This document shows positions 35,753-45,460 of a stretch of DNA of 64,000 nucleotides, piece by piece. The notes below the pieces were generated by a model that did not search any database, was not told the DNA's origin, and was given only the letters and a program-made list of their open reading frames with translations. Every line of letters begins with the position of its first letter. The stretch's first letter is position 1. Source of the DNA: Lachnospiraceae bacterium NK3A20 (GTDB lineage: Bacteria; Bacillota; Clostridia; Lachnospirales; Lachnospiraceae). The stretch lies in contig FNQX01000005.1 of the NCBI GenBank assembly GCA_900107575.1, positions 186,001 to 250,000 of the forward strand. The letters run 5' to 3'. Both the position numbers and the translations under genes were made by a program.

Positions 35753-37075
35753 ATGCATGTGATCTTACTGAGCGGTGGCTCGGGAAAGCGGCTCTGGCCG
35801 CTGTCCAACGACATCCGCAGCAAACAGTTCATCAAAATTTTCCGCAAAGAGGATGGCAGTTACGAATCCATGGTGCAGCGCATGTACCGGCAGATCAAAG
35901 CGATTGACCGGGATGCGACGATCACCGTCGCAACCTCGCGATCGCAGATCTCCCAACTGCGTCACCAGGTAGGAGAAGAGGTTGGCATTTCTGTGGAGCC
36001 CTGTCGGAGGGATACTTTCCCTGCAATCGCGATCGCAACGGCCTACCTGCATGATGTGCAGGGCGTCGCCGAGGAGGAGCCTGTCGTAATCTGCCCGGTG
36101 GATCCGTACGTCGAGACCGATTATTTCGAGGCGTTGAAAAAGCTCTCCGACCTCGCGGCGAAGGGTGCCGTGAATCTGACTGTCATGGGGATTGAGCCGA
36201 CTTACCCTTCGGAGAAGTACGGCTATGTCATCCCGACGACGAAGGATCCAGTCGCGAAGGTTGCGACCTTCCGGGAGAAACCGAACGCTGAGACAGCGAA
36301 GCAGTATATAGCGCAGGGAGCGTTGTGGAATGCTGGTGTTTTCGCCTGCAAGGTGGGATACGTGCTGGAGAAAGCACACGAGCTCATCGACTTCACTGAT
36401 TACGACGACCTGTTCGCACAATACGAGACGGTGCAGAAGATCAGCTTCGACTACGCGGTGTGCGAGAAGGAGCCGGAAATTCAGGTGCTGCGCTTTGCCG
36501 GGCAGTGGAAGGACATGGGCACCTGGAATACGCTGACGGAGGCGATGGAAGAGTCGACGATCGGCAAGGCGACGCTGAACGAGACCTGCGAGAACACTAA
36601 CGTCATCAACGAACTGGATATTCCAATCCTCGGTATGGGACTGAAGAACATGGTCATCGCAGCGAGCCCGGACGGCATTCTCGTTTCGGATAAACAGCAG
36701 TCTTCCTATATCAAACCCTTCGTCGACGCGATGGATCAGCAGGTCATGTTCGCGGAGAAATCCTGGGGCAGTTTCCAGGTGCTGGATGTTGAGAACGAGA
36801 GCCTCACGATCCTCGCGACGCTCTCTGCAGGGCACCGGATGAACTATCACAGCCACGAGCACAGGGATGAGGTATGGAACATCATTTCCGGGCACGGGCG
36901 CGTCATCATCGACGGCATGGAGCAGCAGGTGAAGCCGGGCGACGTCATCACAATGCAGGCGGGCTGCCGGCACACGATCATCGCCGACACGATGCTGCGC
37001 CTCATCGAAGTGCAGCTCGGCAAAAACATCAGCGTGCACGATAAGATCAAGTACCGCCTGGACAGCGACACCTAG
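35753..37075 (+). CDS. manC: Mannose-1-phosphate guanylyltransferase / type II Man6P isomerase
   Basis: A 440-residue protein. The N-terminal nucleotidyltransferase domain has LLSGGSGKRLWPLS (residues 4–17, GTP/Man1P binding), PCRRDTFPAIAIA, CPVDPYV and FREKP. The C-terminal cupin half carries the type II mannose-6-phosphate isomerase signature NYHSHEHRDEVWNIISGHG. It makes GDP-mannose for the fucose branch. ATG 35753 follows AAGGAGATA. A separate class I isomerase (manA) is the next gene. Confidence 0.96.
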   Translation: MHVILLSGGSGKRLWPLSNDIRSKQFIKIFRKEDGSYESMVQRMYRQIKAIDRDATITVATSRSQISQLRHQVGEEVGISVEPCRRDTFPAIAIATAYLHDVQGVAEEEPVVICPVDPYVETDYFEALKKLSDLAAKGAVNLTVMGIEPTYPSEKYGYVIPTTKDPVAKVATFREKPNAETAKQYIAQGALWNAGVFACKVGYVLEKAHELIDFTDYDDLFAQYETVQKISFDYAVCEKEPEIQVLRFAGQWKDMGTWNTLTEAMEESTIGKATLNETCENTNVINELDIPILGMGLKNMVIAASPDGILVSDKQQSSYIKPFVDAMDQQVMFAEKSWGSFQVLDVENESLTILATLSAGHRMNYHSHEHRDEVWNIISGHGRVIIDGMEQQVKPGDVITMQAGCRHTIIADTMLRLIEVQLGKNISVHDKIKYRLDSDT

Positions 37076-37172
37076 GTGGGAATTGCAAACCTGAGGCCGA
37101 AGCCAATCATCGGTGATCCGATTCGTGAGTTTCTCGCGCAGGTGCCACAAGTACGTAACACCAGGAATTCCA

Positions 37173-38456
37173 ATGAATAGAAGTAACAGCTCAGAGCAGC
37201 ACAAAGAATGTGCTGCTGTGGACGTTTCGGATAGTAAATTGAATAGACAGGCGGCGCTCGTGCGGGAGCCATTCCTGCTAAAACCCACGGGCAAAGATTA
37301 CCTCTGGGGCGGGAACCGGCTGAATGACGACTTTTCCAAAGGGATTGACATGCAGCCGCTTGCGGAGACGTGGGAGTGTTCCACACACCCGGACGGGCCC
37401 AGCACGATCGCCAGCGGGACTTTCGAGGGAGAAAAGCTGCCGGAGCTCATCGCGGCGCACCCGGAAATCCTGGGAACGCATCCGCAGAAGGCGGGTCTTC
37501 CCAAAGGCCAGATCCCGATCCTCGTGAAGTTCATCGACGCGGCGAAGGACCTGTCAATCCAGGTGCACCCGGATGATGCTTACGCAAGAGCGCATGAGAA
37601 CGGGGCGCTTGGCAAGACGGAGATGTGGTACGTCGTCGACGCGACGAAGGACGCCTCCCTCATTTACGGCTTCAACCGGGCCATGGATCGCGAGAAGGTT
37701 CGGCGGGCGCTCACAGAGGTAGAAGGGGGAAGATCTCATCCTGTGACTGGTTCAGATGCCGAGGGAGCACACGCAGCGCGATTAGATGAGCAAGGCAGCT
37801 GGGATATCGCTGCACATGGCACATTGGCAGACGTTGCAGATCTTCCGAATGATACAGAGCATAGTAGTTGGCAACGCGCAAGCCAGCGTGGCGAGTCCGG
37901 GAAATGCACAGGCCAGACAAGAGGTAAGATCGAGAAGTATCTCAACCGGGTGCCGGTGAATCAGGGCGATGTGTTCTACATTGAGGCGGGGACGGTGCAC
38001 GCGATCTGCGCGGGAAGTCTTATCGTTGAGATTCAGGAGAACAGCAACCTCACCTACCGCATGTACGACTATCACCGCACGGACAAGAACGGCAGGGAGC
38101 GGGAGCTGAACATCGACAAGGCGCTCGATGTCGCGAACTTCCACGTGGGCAACGTGCCGCGACAGCCGATGCGCGTGCTCAGGTTCCGGCCGGGCTTTGC
38201 CTCTGAGTTCCTCTGCCGATGCAAATATTTCGAGGTTGAACGGATTCTCCTGAATACCGAGAGAATCCGCAAGATGGCAGCCCTCTCGACTGACGCTTCC
38301 TCCTTCCAGGTGCTCGTGTGCACAGACGGGTGCGGCACGATGTTCTGGGGAGAGCGGCACCTCGAATTCTTCAAGGGAGATACGATCTTCCTGCCCGCAG
38401 AATCAGTGCCTGTCAGACTTCACGGACGGGCAGAATTTCTAAAGGTGTATTGCTAA
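37173..38456 (+). CDS. manA: Mannose-6-phosphate isomerase class I, with internal insertion
   Basis: A 427-residue zinc-dependent isomerase interconverting fructose 6-phosphate and mannose 6-phosphate. Motifs: GKDYLWGGNRLNDDF, LSIQVHPDD (zinc ligands), GKTEMWYVVDA (Glu ligand), EYLNRVPV-like KYLNRVPVNQGDVFYIEAGTVHAI (His ligand). Normal members have about 310–330 residues. Here residues about 184–250 (nt 37725–37920) are an extra polar stretch rich in Ser, Gly, Asp and His inserted in a surface loop before KYLNRVP. The N-terminus also has about 35 extra residues. ATG 37173 follows CCAGGAA. Confidence 0.93.
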   Translation: MNRSNSSEQHKECAAVDVSDSKLNRQAALVREPFLLKPTGKDYLWGGNRLNDDFSKGIDMQPLAETWECSTHPDGPSTIASGTFEGEKLPELIAAHPEILGTHPQKAGLPKGQIPILVKFIDAAKDLSIQVHPDDAYARAHENGALGKTEMWYVVDATKDASLIYGFNRAMDREKVRRALTEVEGGRSHPVTGSDAEGAHAARLDEQGSWDIAAHGTLADVADLPNDTEHSSWQRASQRGESGKCTGQTRGKIEKYLNRVPVNQGDVFYIEAGTVHAICAGSLIVEIQENSNLTYRMYDYHRTDKNGRERELNIDKALDVANFHVGNVPRQPMRVLRFRPGFASEFLCRCKYFEVERILLNTERIRKMAALSTDASSFQVLVCTDGCGTMFWGERHLEFFKGDTIFLPAESVPVRLHGRAEFLKVYC

Positions 38457-38474
38457 GGAAAATAGTGTAATATA

Positions 38475-38521
38475 TAAGAGTCTTTCTGCGCTCGGAGAAA
38501 CGGCACGGATAAGACTCTTTA
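38475..38521 (+). terminator. Possible terminator after manA
   Basis: AAGAGTCTT (38477–38485) pairs with AAGACTCTT (38511–38519) over a long GC-containing loop, followed by TTATTAT. It separates the GDP-fucose genes from the next operon. Confidence 0.55.
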
Positions 38522-38589
38522 TTATGCTGTCACAATGAAAGATGGAAGCCTGCTGTTAACACAGACGGGCAGATAAGGATAATTCGCTT

Positions 38590-39780
38590 ATGGCTAAAAA
38601 GTTAAACGGTACTGTCATCGTCACCTACCGCTGCAACGCGCGGTGTACGATGTGCAGCAGATATAAGGCTCCGTCCATCCCGGAGGAGGAGCTCTCACTC
38701 GAGACGATCAAGAAACTCCCACCGATGTATTTCACGAACATCACGGGCGGCGAGCCGTTCATCCGCACGGACCTGAAGGACATCGTGCGGGAGCTGAATA
38801 AGATTTCGGACCGCATCGTCATCTCGACGAACGGATTCTTCACGGATCGCATCATCGACCTGTGCAAGGAATTCCCGAACATCGGCATCCGCATTTCGAT
38901 CGAGGGCCTCGAGCAGACGAACAACGAGATCCGAGGCCTGCCGGACGGTTTCAACCGCGGCTACACGACGCTCAAAAAGCTGCGCGAGATGGGTATGAAG
39001 GACGTCGGTTTCGGCATGACGGTGCAGGATAAGAATGCGCCCGATCTCATTCCGCTGTACGAGCTCTCCAATAAAATGGACATGGAATTCGCGACCGCGA
39101 GTCTCCACAACAGCTTCTATTTCGTCGAGGCGAGGAACATCATCCACGATCGCCCGATGGTCGCGGAGAATTTCGAGAAGCTCATCAACGAGCTCCTGAA
39201 CTCCAACAGCCCGAAGAAGTGGTTCCGCGCTTATTTCAACCACGGACTCATCAACTACATTTACGGACAGAAGAGACTCCTGCCGTGCGACATGTCGTTT
39301 GATACTTTTTTCATCGACCCGTACGGCGACGTCATGCCCTGCAACGGCACGAAGGACAAGGAGGTCATGGGCAACCTCAACACCCAGTCCTGGGATGAGG
39401 TCTGGAACAGCGAGGCGGCGGAGAAGGTGCGCTACAAGGTGCGCCACTGCGAGCGCCAGTGCTGGATGATCGGCTCGGTTTCGCCCGCGATGCGCAAGCG
39501 GATCTGGAAACCGACATGGTGGGTGATCCGCCACAAGGCGAAATTCTGGACGAAGAAGAAATACAGTATGTACGAGCTGCCAATCGTGCGCGATTACCGC
39601 GACGGCAAGGTGACGAAGGAAGAGCTCGACGCCTGCTCGACCTGCGATATGAAGGCCTGCGTGAACAACGGACTCTCCGCTGCTTCCAACGCGCAGCTGC
39701 GCAGCAGGACGGGTGAGGAGATTGTGGCTGAGGATCTCGCGAGACAGACTGCGGCCGATGGACAAGCCGTGAACAGATGA
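38590..39780 (+). CDS. Radical SAM/SPASM protein
   Basis: A 396-residue radical SAM enzyme. The cluster motif CNARCTMC (residues 15–22, C-x3-C-x2-C) binds the SAM-ligating [4Fe-4S]; NITGGEPFIR is the GGE motif. A C-terminal SPASM-like region carries CNGTKDKEVMGNL, CERQC and a CSTCDMKAC cluster for auxiliary Fe-S sites. Proteins of this kind occur in surface-polysaccharide clusters of Clostridia; the substrate is unknown. Its TGA overlaps the LCP start as ATGA, so it is the first gene of a tightly packed operon that runs to 48405. Confidence 0.88.
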   Translation: MAKKLNGTVIVTYRCNARCTMCSRYKAPSIPEEELSLETIKKLPPMYFTNITGGEPFIRTDLKDIVRELNKISDRIVISTNGFFTDRIIDLCKEFPNIGIRISIEGLEQTNNEIRGLPDGFNRGYTTLKKLREMGMKDVGFGMTVQDKNAPDLIPLYELSNKMDMEFATASLHNSFYFVEARNIIHDRPMVAENFEKLINELLNSNSPKKWFRAYFNHGLINYIYGQKRLLPCDMSFDTFFIDPYGDVMPCNGTKDKEVMGNLNTQSWDEVWNSEAAEKVRYKVRHCERQCWMIGSVSPAMRKRIWKPTWWVIRHKAKFWTKKKYSMYELPIVRDYRDGKVTKEELDACSTCDMKACVNNGLSAASNAQLRSRTGEEIVAEDLARQTAADGQAVNR

Positions 39781-41447
39781 TGTCGAAAAAGAAGAAACAG
39801 AAGAAGCATCAGAAAGAGCAAGCCGCCGCTCAGCAGCCTAAGTTCGTGGAGATGCAGTATCACGATCTGTCACAGGGCCAGGGCGAAAACAAAAGGCCGG
39901 CCGGAGACCATGGTGCAGTACACAGCGAGGCGACGGCTGACCGAGGCACAGACACCAGTGGACTCACCGATGGTTATGGCCCGGAGAATACCAGGCACGC
40001 AGAGGCCCCTCACACAAAATTCCCTCGTGCAGAAGATGCTCGCGTAAAAACCCCTCACGTAGAAGCTCCCGCGCCCATCGCGTCGGACGCCTGGACGGAG
40101 CCGGACAGCGAGAAGCCTCCGGATGGCGAGAAGTCTCTGAATGGAGAGGCACATGGCGCGGAAGATAGTGTGAAGTCTCCCCGCCGCCCGTTCGGCATCG
40201 TGAAGCGGGTCGGAACCGGCGTCCTGATCGCGCTCGCCGCGATCATTCTGGCGGGGCTTGGCTTCTTCCACTATGAGTACGGCCGCCTGCAGCAGCAGGA
40301 AGAGGGCGCTTATACGGACGAGGCTGTCATCAAGACAGTCAGGAGTGACGCGGGGGACACGGTGTTGCAGGCTTCCGAGGAAGCTATGAACGAGCAGCTC
40401 GCGGACCTCGAGAACGCGGAGGTCGTGAAGGCCGAAGGCGAGGTATTCCAGGACAGCGATGTCTACAACATCCTCCTCATCGGCACGGACGACCGGACGG
40501 AGAAGTTCTCATCGAACGCCCGTGGTGACACCTGCATTCTCCTCTCGGTAAATAAAGAGAACAACAAGGTTTCCCTCGTGAGTTTTGAGCGCGGCATCGG
40601 CGTTCCGGTTCTCTGGGGGCCGTACGAGGGTCAGTGGGACTGGCTCACGCACACGTTCCGCTACGGCGGGCCGGACATGATGGTCCAGGAGATCCGCGAC
40701 AATTTCAAGATCGACGTCAACCGGTATGTGCGCATCAACATCCGCACGCTGGTCAAGGTCATCGACGCGGTGGGCGGCATCGACGTCTACCTCAATCAGA
40801 CCGAGGCCGACCACCTGAATCACCCGGAAGGCACGTTCACAGCGGGGTATGCCAAGAGTGCGGGCGTGCAGGATGAGGTCGAAGAGGTAAAGCCTGGCCT
40901 CAACCACTTAAATGGCGCGACGGCCATGGTATACGCCAGAACGCGTGCCATCGACGATGACTGGCATCGAATCCGCAGACAGAGGCGTGTGATCATCGCG
41001 GCACAGCGGCAGCTCTCTGAGCTGAGCGCGGCGGACATCCTCACAACGCTCGATTCGATTGTGCCGCTCATCCAGACGAACCTTTCGGAAGCGGAGATTG
41101 CGAATCTCATGACGCTTGCGCCTGCCTTCATGGGCGAGGATGTGGAGCAGATGACGGTTCCCGCACGCGGCACCTACGGCAGTATGTCGGGCATGGACGG
41201 GAGAGGACTGTTCGCCGTCGATTTCGAAACGAACGCGGCGCTCATCCGCGAGCAGCTCTACGGCGCGGTGGATGAGGCGGCAGTCGCGGGCGATACCGCG
41301 GTCGCAGGCGATACCGCGGTCGCAGGCGATACCGCGGTCGCAGGCAATACGGCAGTGGCAGGTGATACGGCAGTTGCAGGCGATATCGCAGGCGGCGAAG
41401 AGGCATCCGAGTTCCCCGGTATGTCTTCCGCCAACACCCCGGATTAG
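39777..41447 (+). CDS. LytR-CpsA-Psr (LCP) family glycopolymer ligase
   Basis: A 556-residue membrane-anchored protein. Residues 1–135 are a cytoplasmic low-complexity region (Lys-rich start, then Glu/Pro/His-rich). A single membrane helix follows at about 140–165 (TGVLIALAAIILAGLGFF). The LCP domain includes NILLIGTDDR, DTCILLSV, SFERGIGVPV (where family members usually have SIPRD-like residues), VDAVGGIDVYL and YARTRAIDDDWHRIRRQRRVI. LCP enzymes attach wall teichoic acids or capsular polymers to peptidoglycan, consistent with the neighbours. The C-terminus has seven tandem six-residue AVAGDT-type units (nt 41278–41395). Confidence 0.92.
   Translation: MMSKKKKQKKHQKEQAAAQQPKFVEMQYHDLSQGQGENKRPAGDHGAVHSEATADRGTDTSGLTDGYGPENTRHAEAPHTKFPRAEDARVKTPHVEAPAPIASDAWTEPDSEKPPDGEKSLNGEAHGAEDSVKSPRRPFGIVKRVGTGVLIALAAIILAGLGFFHYEYGRLQQQEEGAYTDEAVIKTVRSDAGDTVLQASEEAMNEQLADLENAEVVKAEGEVFQDSDVYNILLIGTDDRTEKFSSNARGDTCILLSVNKENNKVSLVSFERGIGVPVLWGPYEGQWDWLTHTFRYGGPDMMVQEIRDNFKIDVNRYVRINIRTLVKVIDAVGGIDVYLNQTEADHLNHPEGTFTAGYAKSAGVQDEVEEVKPGLNHLNGATAMVYARTRAIDDDWHRIRRQRRVIIAAQRQLSELSAADILTTLDSIVPLIQTNLSEAEIANLMTLAPAFMGEDVEQMTVPARGTYGSMSGMDGRGLFAVDFETNAALIREQLYGAVDEAAVAGDTAVAGDTAVAGDTAVAGNTAVAGDTAVAGDIAGGEEASEFPGMSSANTPD
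41276..41396 (+). repeat. Tandem 18-bp coding repeat in the LCP gene
   Basis: About six to seven copies of an 18-base unit encoding AVAGDT, with the first copies nearly identical in DNA (GCGATACCGCGGTCGCAG) and later ones diverged. The unit length keeps the frame, so copy number can vary without breaking the protein. Confidence 0.85.
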
Positions 41448-41449
41448 GT

Positions 41450-42301
41450 ATGAGTGATATTCAAACTCAGACAACTAAATACACCTGCAAGATCGCGGTG
41501 ACGACGCATAAACAGTACCGTATGCCCGAAGATCCGATGTATCTGCCCCTGCACGTGGGCGCTGCCATTGAGCGGCGCCGCGGCAGCTGGAAAGAGCCGG
41601 ATCTTGGCTATATCAAGGACAACACCGGCGAGAACATCTCCTCGCGCAACGCCTGTTTCTGCGAGCTGACGGGACTGTACTGGATGTGGAAACACGTCGA
41701 TGCCGACTACATCGGCCTCGTGCATTACCGAAGGCATTTCCGCGGGCGCAGACAAAATAAAACAGGCGAGCCTGATGTTTTCGGGCACGTGCTAAGCTAT
41801 GACGAGCTCTCACCCATGCTCGGCAGATACAAGGTCTTCGTGCCGAGGAAGCGCTACTACGTCATCGAGTCGCTCTATTCGCATTACAAACACACGCATT
41901 ACATCGAGCACCTCGACAAGACGCGCGAGATCATCGGCGAGCTCTATCCGGACTACCTTGCGACCTATGACGAGGTAATGAAGGAGACGTCCGCGCACAT
42001 GTTCAACATGATGATCATGGAGAGGAAGCTCCTGGACGAATACTGCACGTGGCTGTTCCACATCCTCTTCACGCTGGAGAAACAGATCGACGTCAGCGAA
42101 TATTCCTATTTCCAGGGAAGGTACGCGGGGCGCGTCGGCGAGCTCATCTTCAATGTCTGGCTCGCGCACCAGGTGAAAACAGGCAGAATCGCGAAGGATG
42201 AGATCAAGGTCCTGCCTTATCTCTACGTCGAGAAGGTGGACTGGTGGAAGAAAGGCAAACGCTTCCTTCGGGCCAAGTTCATGAATCAGAAATACGAGTA
42301 A
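41450..42301 (+). CDS. DUF4422-containing glycosyltransferase-like protein
   Basis: A 283-residue protein matching the DUF4422 family found in capsule clusters: KIAVTTHKQYRMP, YLPLHVGAA, DNTGENISSRNACFCELTGLYWMWKH, DYIGLVHYRRHF, FNMMIMERKLLDEYC. It is predicted to act as a cytoplasmic GT-A-like transferase; donor and acceptor are unknown. The start is two bases after the LCP stop codon, so translation is probably coupled. Confidence 0.85.
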   Translation: MSDIQTQTTKYTCKIAVTTHKQYRMPEDPMYLPLHVGAAIERRRGSWKEPDLGYIKDNTGENISSRNACFCELTGLYWMWKHVDADYIGLVHYRRHFRGRRQNKTGEPDVFGHVLSYDELSPMLGRYKVFVPRKRYYVIESLYSHYKHTHYIEHLDKTREIIGELYPDYLATYDEVMKETSAHMFNMMIMERKLLDEYCTWLFHILFTLEKQIDVSEYSYFQGRYAGRVGELIFNVWLAHQVKTGRIAKDEIKVLPYLYVEKVDWWKKGKRFLRAKFMNQKYE

Positions 42302-42347
42302 CGCCACACGGTACATAACTGTGCGCGGTACCGCGGGAGCGGCGAGA

Positions 42348-43268
42348 ATGAGATTATCAACCATAGAAGCGTTCAAACATATCCGGTCGGATGACGCGAT
42401 CGAGCTGGGTGACGACCAGCTGCGCGAGCTGCAACGGACGCTGAATGAGGTGCTGGACGACATCGTCAGTGTCTGCGACCAATATCATTTAAGATACAAT
42501 CTGGGCGGCGGGACCTGTCTCGGTGCGGTGCGGCACGGGGGCTTCATCCCCTGGGACGACGACATCGACATCAACATGCCCCGGAAGGATCACGACAGGT
42601 TCGTCGAAATTTTCCGGAAGGAATTCGGCGACAAATACTGGGTGCATACCGCGCGGACGACGAAAAATTACGGTCTCCTCTTATCCCGCGTGCTCCTCAA
42701 GGGCACGTCGGTGAAGACCAGGGAGGATTTCTGGAATAAGGAGTGCGGTGCGTTCGTTGATATTTTCATCATCGAGAACACCTTCGACAACGTGGTCCTG
42801 AGGAAAATTCACGGGCTGGGCTGCATGGCTTTCGGCTTCGTGCAGTCCTGCCGGAAGTTCTACCGCGACAGAAAGCCGATCATGAATCTCATTGATCACG
42901 CGAAGAATGATCCAAAGGAGGTCGCGGAATACCGCAGGGCTTTCCGAACGAAGATCTTCCTGGGCTTCCTTCTCTCCTGGCTCTCGCTCGATCAGTGGAT
43001 ACACGCGGCGGACTGGTGGTACAGCCTGTGCCATGATGAGAATTCCAGATACGTGAGCGTGCCCTCCGGGAGAGGCCACTTTTTCGGAGAGCTGTATTTG
43101 CGCAGCGACTTCTGCGAGACCGCGGATGTGATGTACGACGGGAAACTGAGGAAGGTCGCGAAGAATTACGACGAGTACCTCTCCCGGATGTACGGCGACT
43201 ACATGACCATCCCGAAAGAGGCGAAGCGGGAGAAGCACGTCTTCTTCGCGCCGTTCTATCTGAAATAG
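42348..43268 (+). CDS. LicD family phosphotransferase
   Basis: A 306-residue LicD protein. The diagnostic region is YNLGGGTCLGAVRHGGFIP followed by WDDDIDI, which contains the nucleotidyltransferase-fold Asp residues, then FVDIFIIEN. Pneumococcal LicD proteins move phosphocholine from CDP-choline onto teichoic acid sugars; other LicD-like enzymes transfer ribitol or glycerol phosphate. A role in decorating a phosphate-containing polymer fits the adjacent cytidylyltransferase and glycerophosphotransferase. ATG 42348 has GGGAG at 42335–42339; a GTG at 42321 is less well placed. Confidence 0.9.
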   Translation: MRLSTIEAFKHIRSDDAIELGDDQLRELQRTLNEVLDDIVSVCDQYHLRYNLGGGTCLGAVRHGGFIPWDDDIDINMPRKDHDRFVEIFRKEFGDKYWVHTARTTKNYGLLLSRVLLKGTSVKTREDFWNKECGAFVDIFIIENTFDNVVLRKIHGLGCMAFGFVQSCRKFYRDRKPIMNLIDHAKNDPKEVAEYRRAFRTKIFLGFLLSWLSLDQWIHAADWWYSLCHDENSRYVSVPSGRGHFFGELYLRSDFCETADVMYDGKLRKVAKNYDEYLSRMYGDYMTIPKEAKREKHVFFAPFYLK

Positions 43269-43278
43269 GTGAAGGAAT

Positions 43279-44004
43279 ATGTCCATGAATGTAGCCATGA
43301 TTTTCGCCGGCGGCACCGGCAAGCGAATGCACACGAACGGTGTGCCGAAACAGTTCCTGGAATTGTACGGCAAGCCCATCATCATCTATACTCTGGAACA
43401 GTTCGAGAACCATGACGACGTAGACTGTATCGTGATCTCGTGTCTCGAGAAGTGGATCCCGAAGCTGTGGAAGCTCTGTCAGAAATTCCACATTTCGAAG
43501 GTGCAGTCCATTGTTGCAGGCGGCGAAACGGGGCAGGAGTCAATCTATCACGGCCTCCTCAAGGCGAATGAAATTGCCGGTCCCGATGCCATCGTCCTCG
43601 TCCATGACGGCGTGCGGCCCCTGGTCGATCCCGCGACGATCTCGGCGAATATCAAGATGGCGAGAGAGAAGGGGGACGCGATCACAGTGACCCCTGCGAT
43701 CGAGACGATCTTCGTCAACGGCGAAGAGGGCGAGGTCGGAGAGATTCTCGACCGCAGCCAGTGTGAGCTCGCCAAGGCGCCACAGACTTTCCGTCTGGGA
43801 GAGCTCCTCAAGTGCCACGAGAAGGCGAGAGCCGACGGCATCAACAATTTCATTGACTCCGCCAACATGTTCCGCCACTATGGCAAAAAGCTCTACACTG
43901 TGCAGGGCAGGACGGAGAACATCAAGATCACCACTCCCGTGGATTACTACATCTTCAAGGCGATCGTCACCGCACGGGAGAGCTCGAACGCATTCGGGTT
44001 GTGA
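43279..44004 (+). CDS. IspD/TarI-family cytidylyltransferase
   Basis: A 241-residue nucleotidyltransferase with AMIFAGGTGKRM (CTP loop), GVPKQFLEL, VHDGVRPLVDP and the C-terminal IKITTPVDYYIFKAI. It resembles both IspD of the MEP pathway and TarI, which makes CDP-ribitol. In this position, between licD and a CDP-glycerol glycerophosphotransferase, a CDP-alditol role is more likely than isoprenoid synthesis. No TarJ reductase is adjacent, so the substrate is unresolved. ATG 43279 follows GGTGAAGGAAT. Confidence 0.88.
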   Translation: MSMNVAMIFAGGTGKRMHTNGVPKQFLELYGKPIIIYTLEQFENHDDVDCIVISCLEKWIPKLWKLCQKFHISKVQSIVAGGETGQESIYHGLLKANEIAGPDAIVLVHDGVRPLVDPATISANIKMAREKGDAITVTPAIETIFVNGEEGEVGEILDRSQCELAKAPQTFRLGELLKCHEKARADGINNFIDSANMFRHYGKKLYTVQGRTENIKITTPVDYYIFKAIVTARESSNAFGL

Positions 44005-44104
44005 CGATGCGGGCACAGACATCTGTCCATGTTTTTCATTGTGCATAATGGCCGCCCGGCATGCAGAATAAGATTCAAGGATACAGGAGAATTCAGGTTA
44101 ACAT

Positions 44105-45460
44105 ATGGCATTAGTACCCAGAGTGATTAAAAAGAAAGCAAAAAGTCTCGGTCCGGTTTTCATGGAGGGCAAGTTCCTGCGCCGTTTCGGCGTCAACATC
44201 CGCAGGTTCTTCATCTGGCTGGACAAGAGGATCGGCACCGGCATCCGTAACCTTGTCATGCCGCACTGGAAGGTTGTGGACAATCAGATCATGTTCCTGC
44301 CCTACCAGCACGGCGTTGCCTGCAATCCGAAATACATCAGTGACGAGCTGATCCGCAGGATGCCGGACATTGAGATCTACTGGTCTGTGAACCAGGCGGC
44401 CTTTGCCTCCATGGATGCCATGGACATCTACTCGAAGCTGACGAATGGCACGATTGATAAGCATGATCCGAAGCTCGCGGAGCTGGAAGCCTGGATCGCT
44501 GAGCATGTGCATTTCGTGCGCCCCAACTCCTATGAGTATTTCTACGCGGCGGGAACATCGAAGATCCTGGTCACGAACTCCATCCTGGGAGATAAGTTCT
44601 ACGGCTTCCCGGTGAAGAAGGATCAGTACGTCGTCGAGACCTGGCACGGGTCCCTTGGCATCAAGCGGTTCGACCTCGATCATTACAACACCAACATGTC
44701 CTGGCCGCACGCGGCGCTCCGCACCGGCAGGCAGACGACGCACTGCATCTCCAACTCGACATTCGAGGACGCCGTCTTCCGCGAGACCTTCTGGCAGACG
44801 ACACCGATCCTGCGGCTCGGTCACGCGAGGAATGATATCTTCTTCCCGAACTATCAGGGCATGGCGGCATTCCTGCGGGGTGAGTTCCTCGAGCAGTACG
44901 ACCTCGAGCCGGATACGCATTTCGCGCTGTACGCGCCGACTTTCCGCGATGACCACAACTTCAAGGTCTTCGATCTGAATGCGAAGCAGACCGTCGCCGC
45001 GCTGGAAGAGCGGTTCGGCGGCACCTGGAAGCTGCTCGTTCGCTTCCACGACAATGACAGGAAGACGGGTGCAGCCCGCCGCAACACGATCAAGGGCGAG
45101 AACGTCATCAACGTGACATCTTACCCTGACATGCAGGAGCTCCTGGCCTTCACGGATGTCGCGATCACAGACTACAGTTCCTGGATCTACGATTTCGTGC
45201 TGACGAGGAAGCCCGGTTTCATCTTCGCGATGGACATCGCCGACTACGACAACGAACGCGGCTTCTATTTCCGCCTTGAGGACACGCCGTTCCCGGTTGC
45301 CACGGATACGGATGAGCTCGCGGCCAATATCGCGAAATTCGATCTGGGTAAATATCAGGCGGACGTCGAGTCTTTCCTTGCCGACAAGGGCTGTATGGAT
45401 GACGGTCACGCGTCCGAGCGGATCGCTGATCAGTTCGAGAAGTGGTGCGGGCTCAGATGA
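44105..45460 (+). CDS. CDP-glycerol glycerophosphotransferase family protein
   Basis: A 451-residue TagB/TagF-like transferase that moves polyol phosphate from a CDP-donor onto a lipid-linked acceptor at the membrane's inner face. Recognisable blocks are WHGSLGIKRFD, SNSTFEDAVFRE, RLGHARNDIFF, LYAPTFRDDH, SYPDMQELLAFTDVAITDYSSWIYDF and a final FYFR region; the WHG and TDYSS histidine/serine motifs are typical. The short N-terminus places it nearer TagB-type primases or single-domain polymerases than full-length TagF. The stop overlaps the following acyltransferase start as ATGA. ATG 44105 lies after CAGGAGAATT. Confidence 0.92.
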   Translation: MALVPRVIKKKAKSLGPVFMEGKFLRRFGVNIRRFFIWLDKRIGTGIRNLVMPHWKVVDNQIMFLPYQHGVACNPKYISDELIRRMPDIEIYWSVNQAAFASMDAMDIYSKLTNGTIDKHDPKLAELEAWIAEHVHFVRPNSYEYFYAAGTSKILVTNSILGDKFYGFPVKKDQYVVETWHGSLGIKRFDLDHYNTNMSWPHAALRTGRQTTHCISNSTFEDAVFRETFWQTTPILRLGHARNDIFFPNYQGMAAFLRGEFLEQYDLEPDTHFALYAPTFRDDHNFKVFDLNAKQTVAALEERFGGTWKLLVRFHDNDRKTGAARRNTIKGENVINVTSYPDMQELLAFTDVAITDYSSWIYDFVLTRKPGFIFAMDIADYDNERGFYFRLEDTPFPVATDTDELAANIAKFDLGKYQADVESFLADKGCMDDGHASERIADQFEKWCGLR

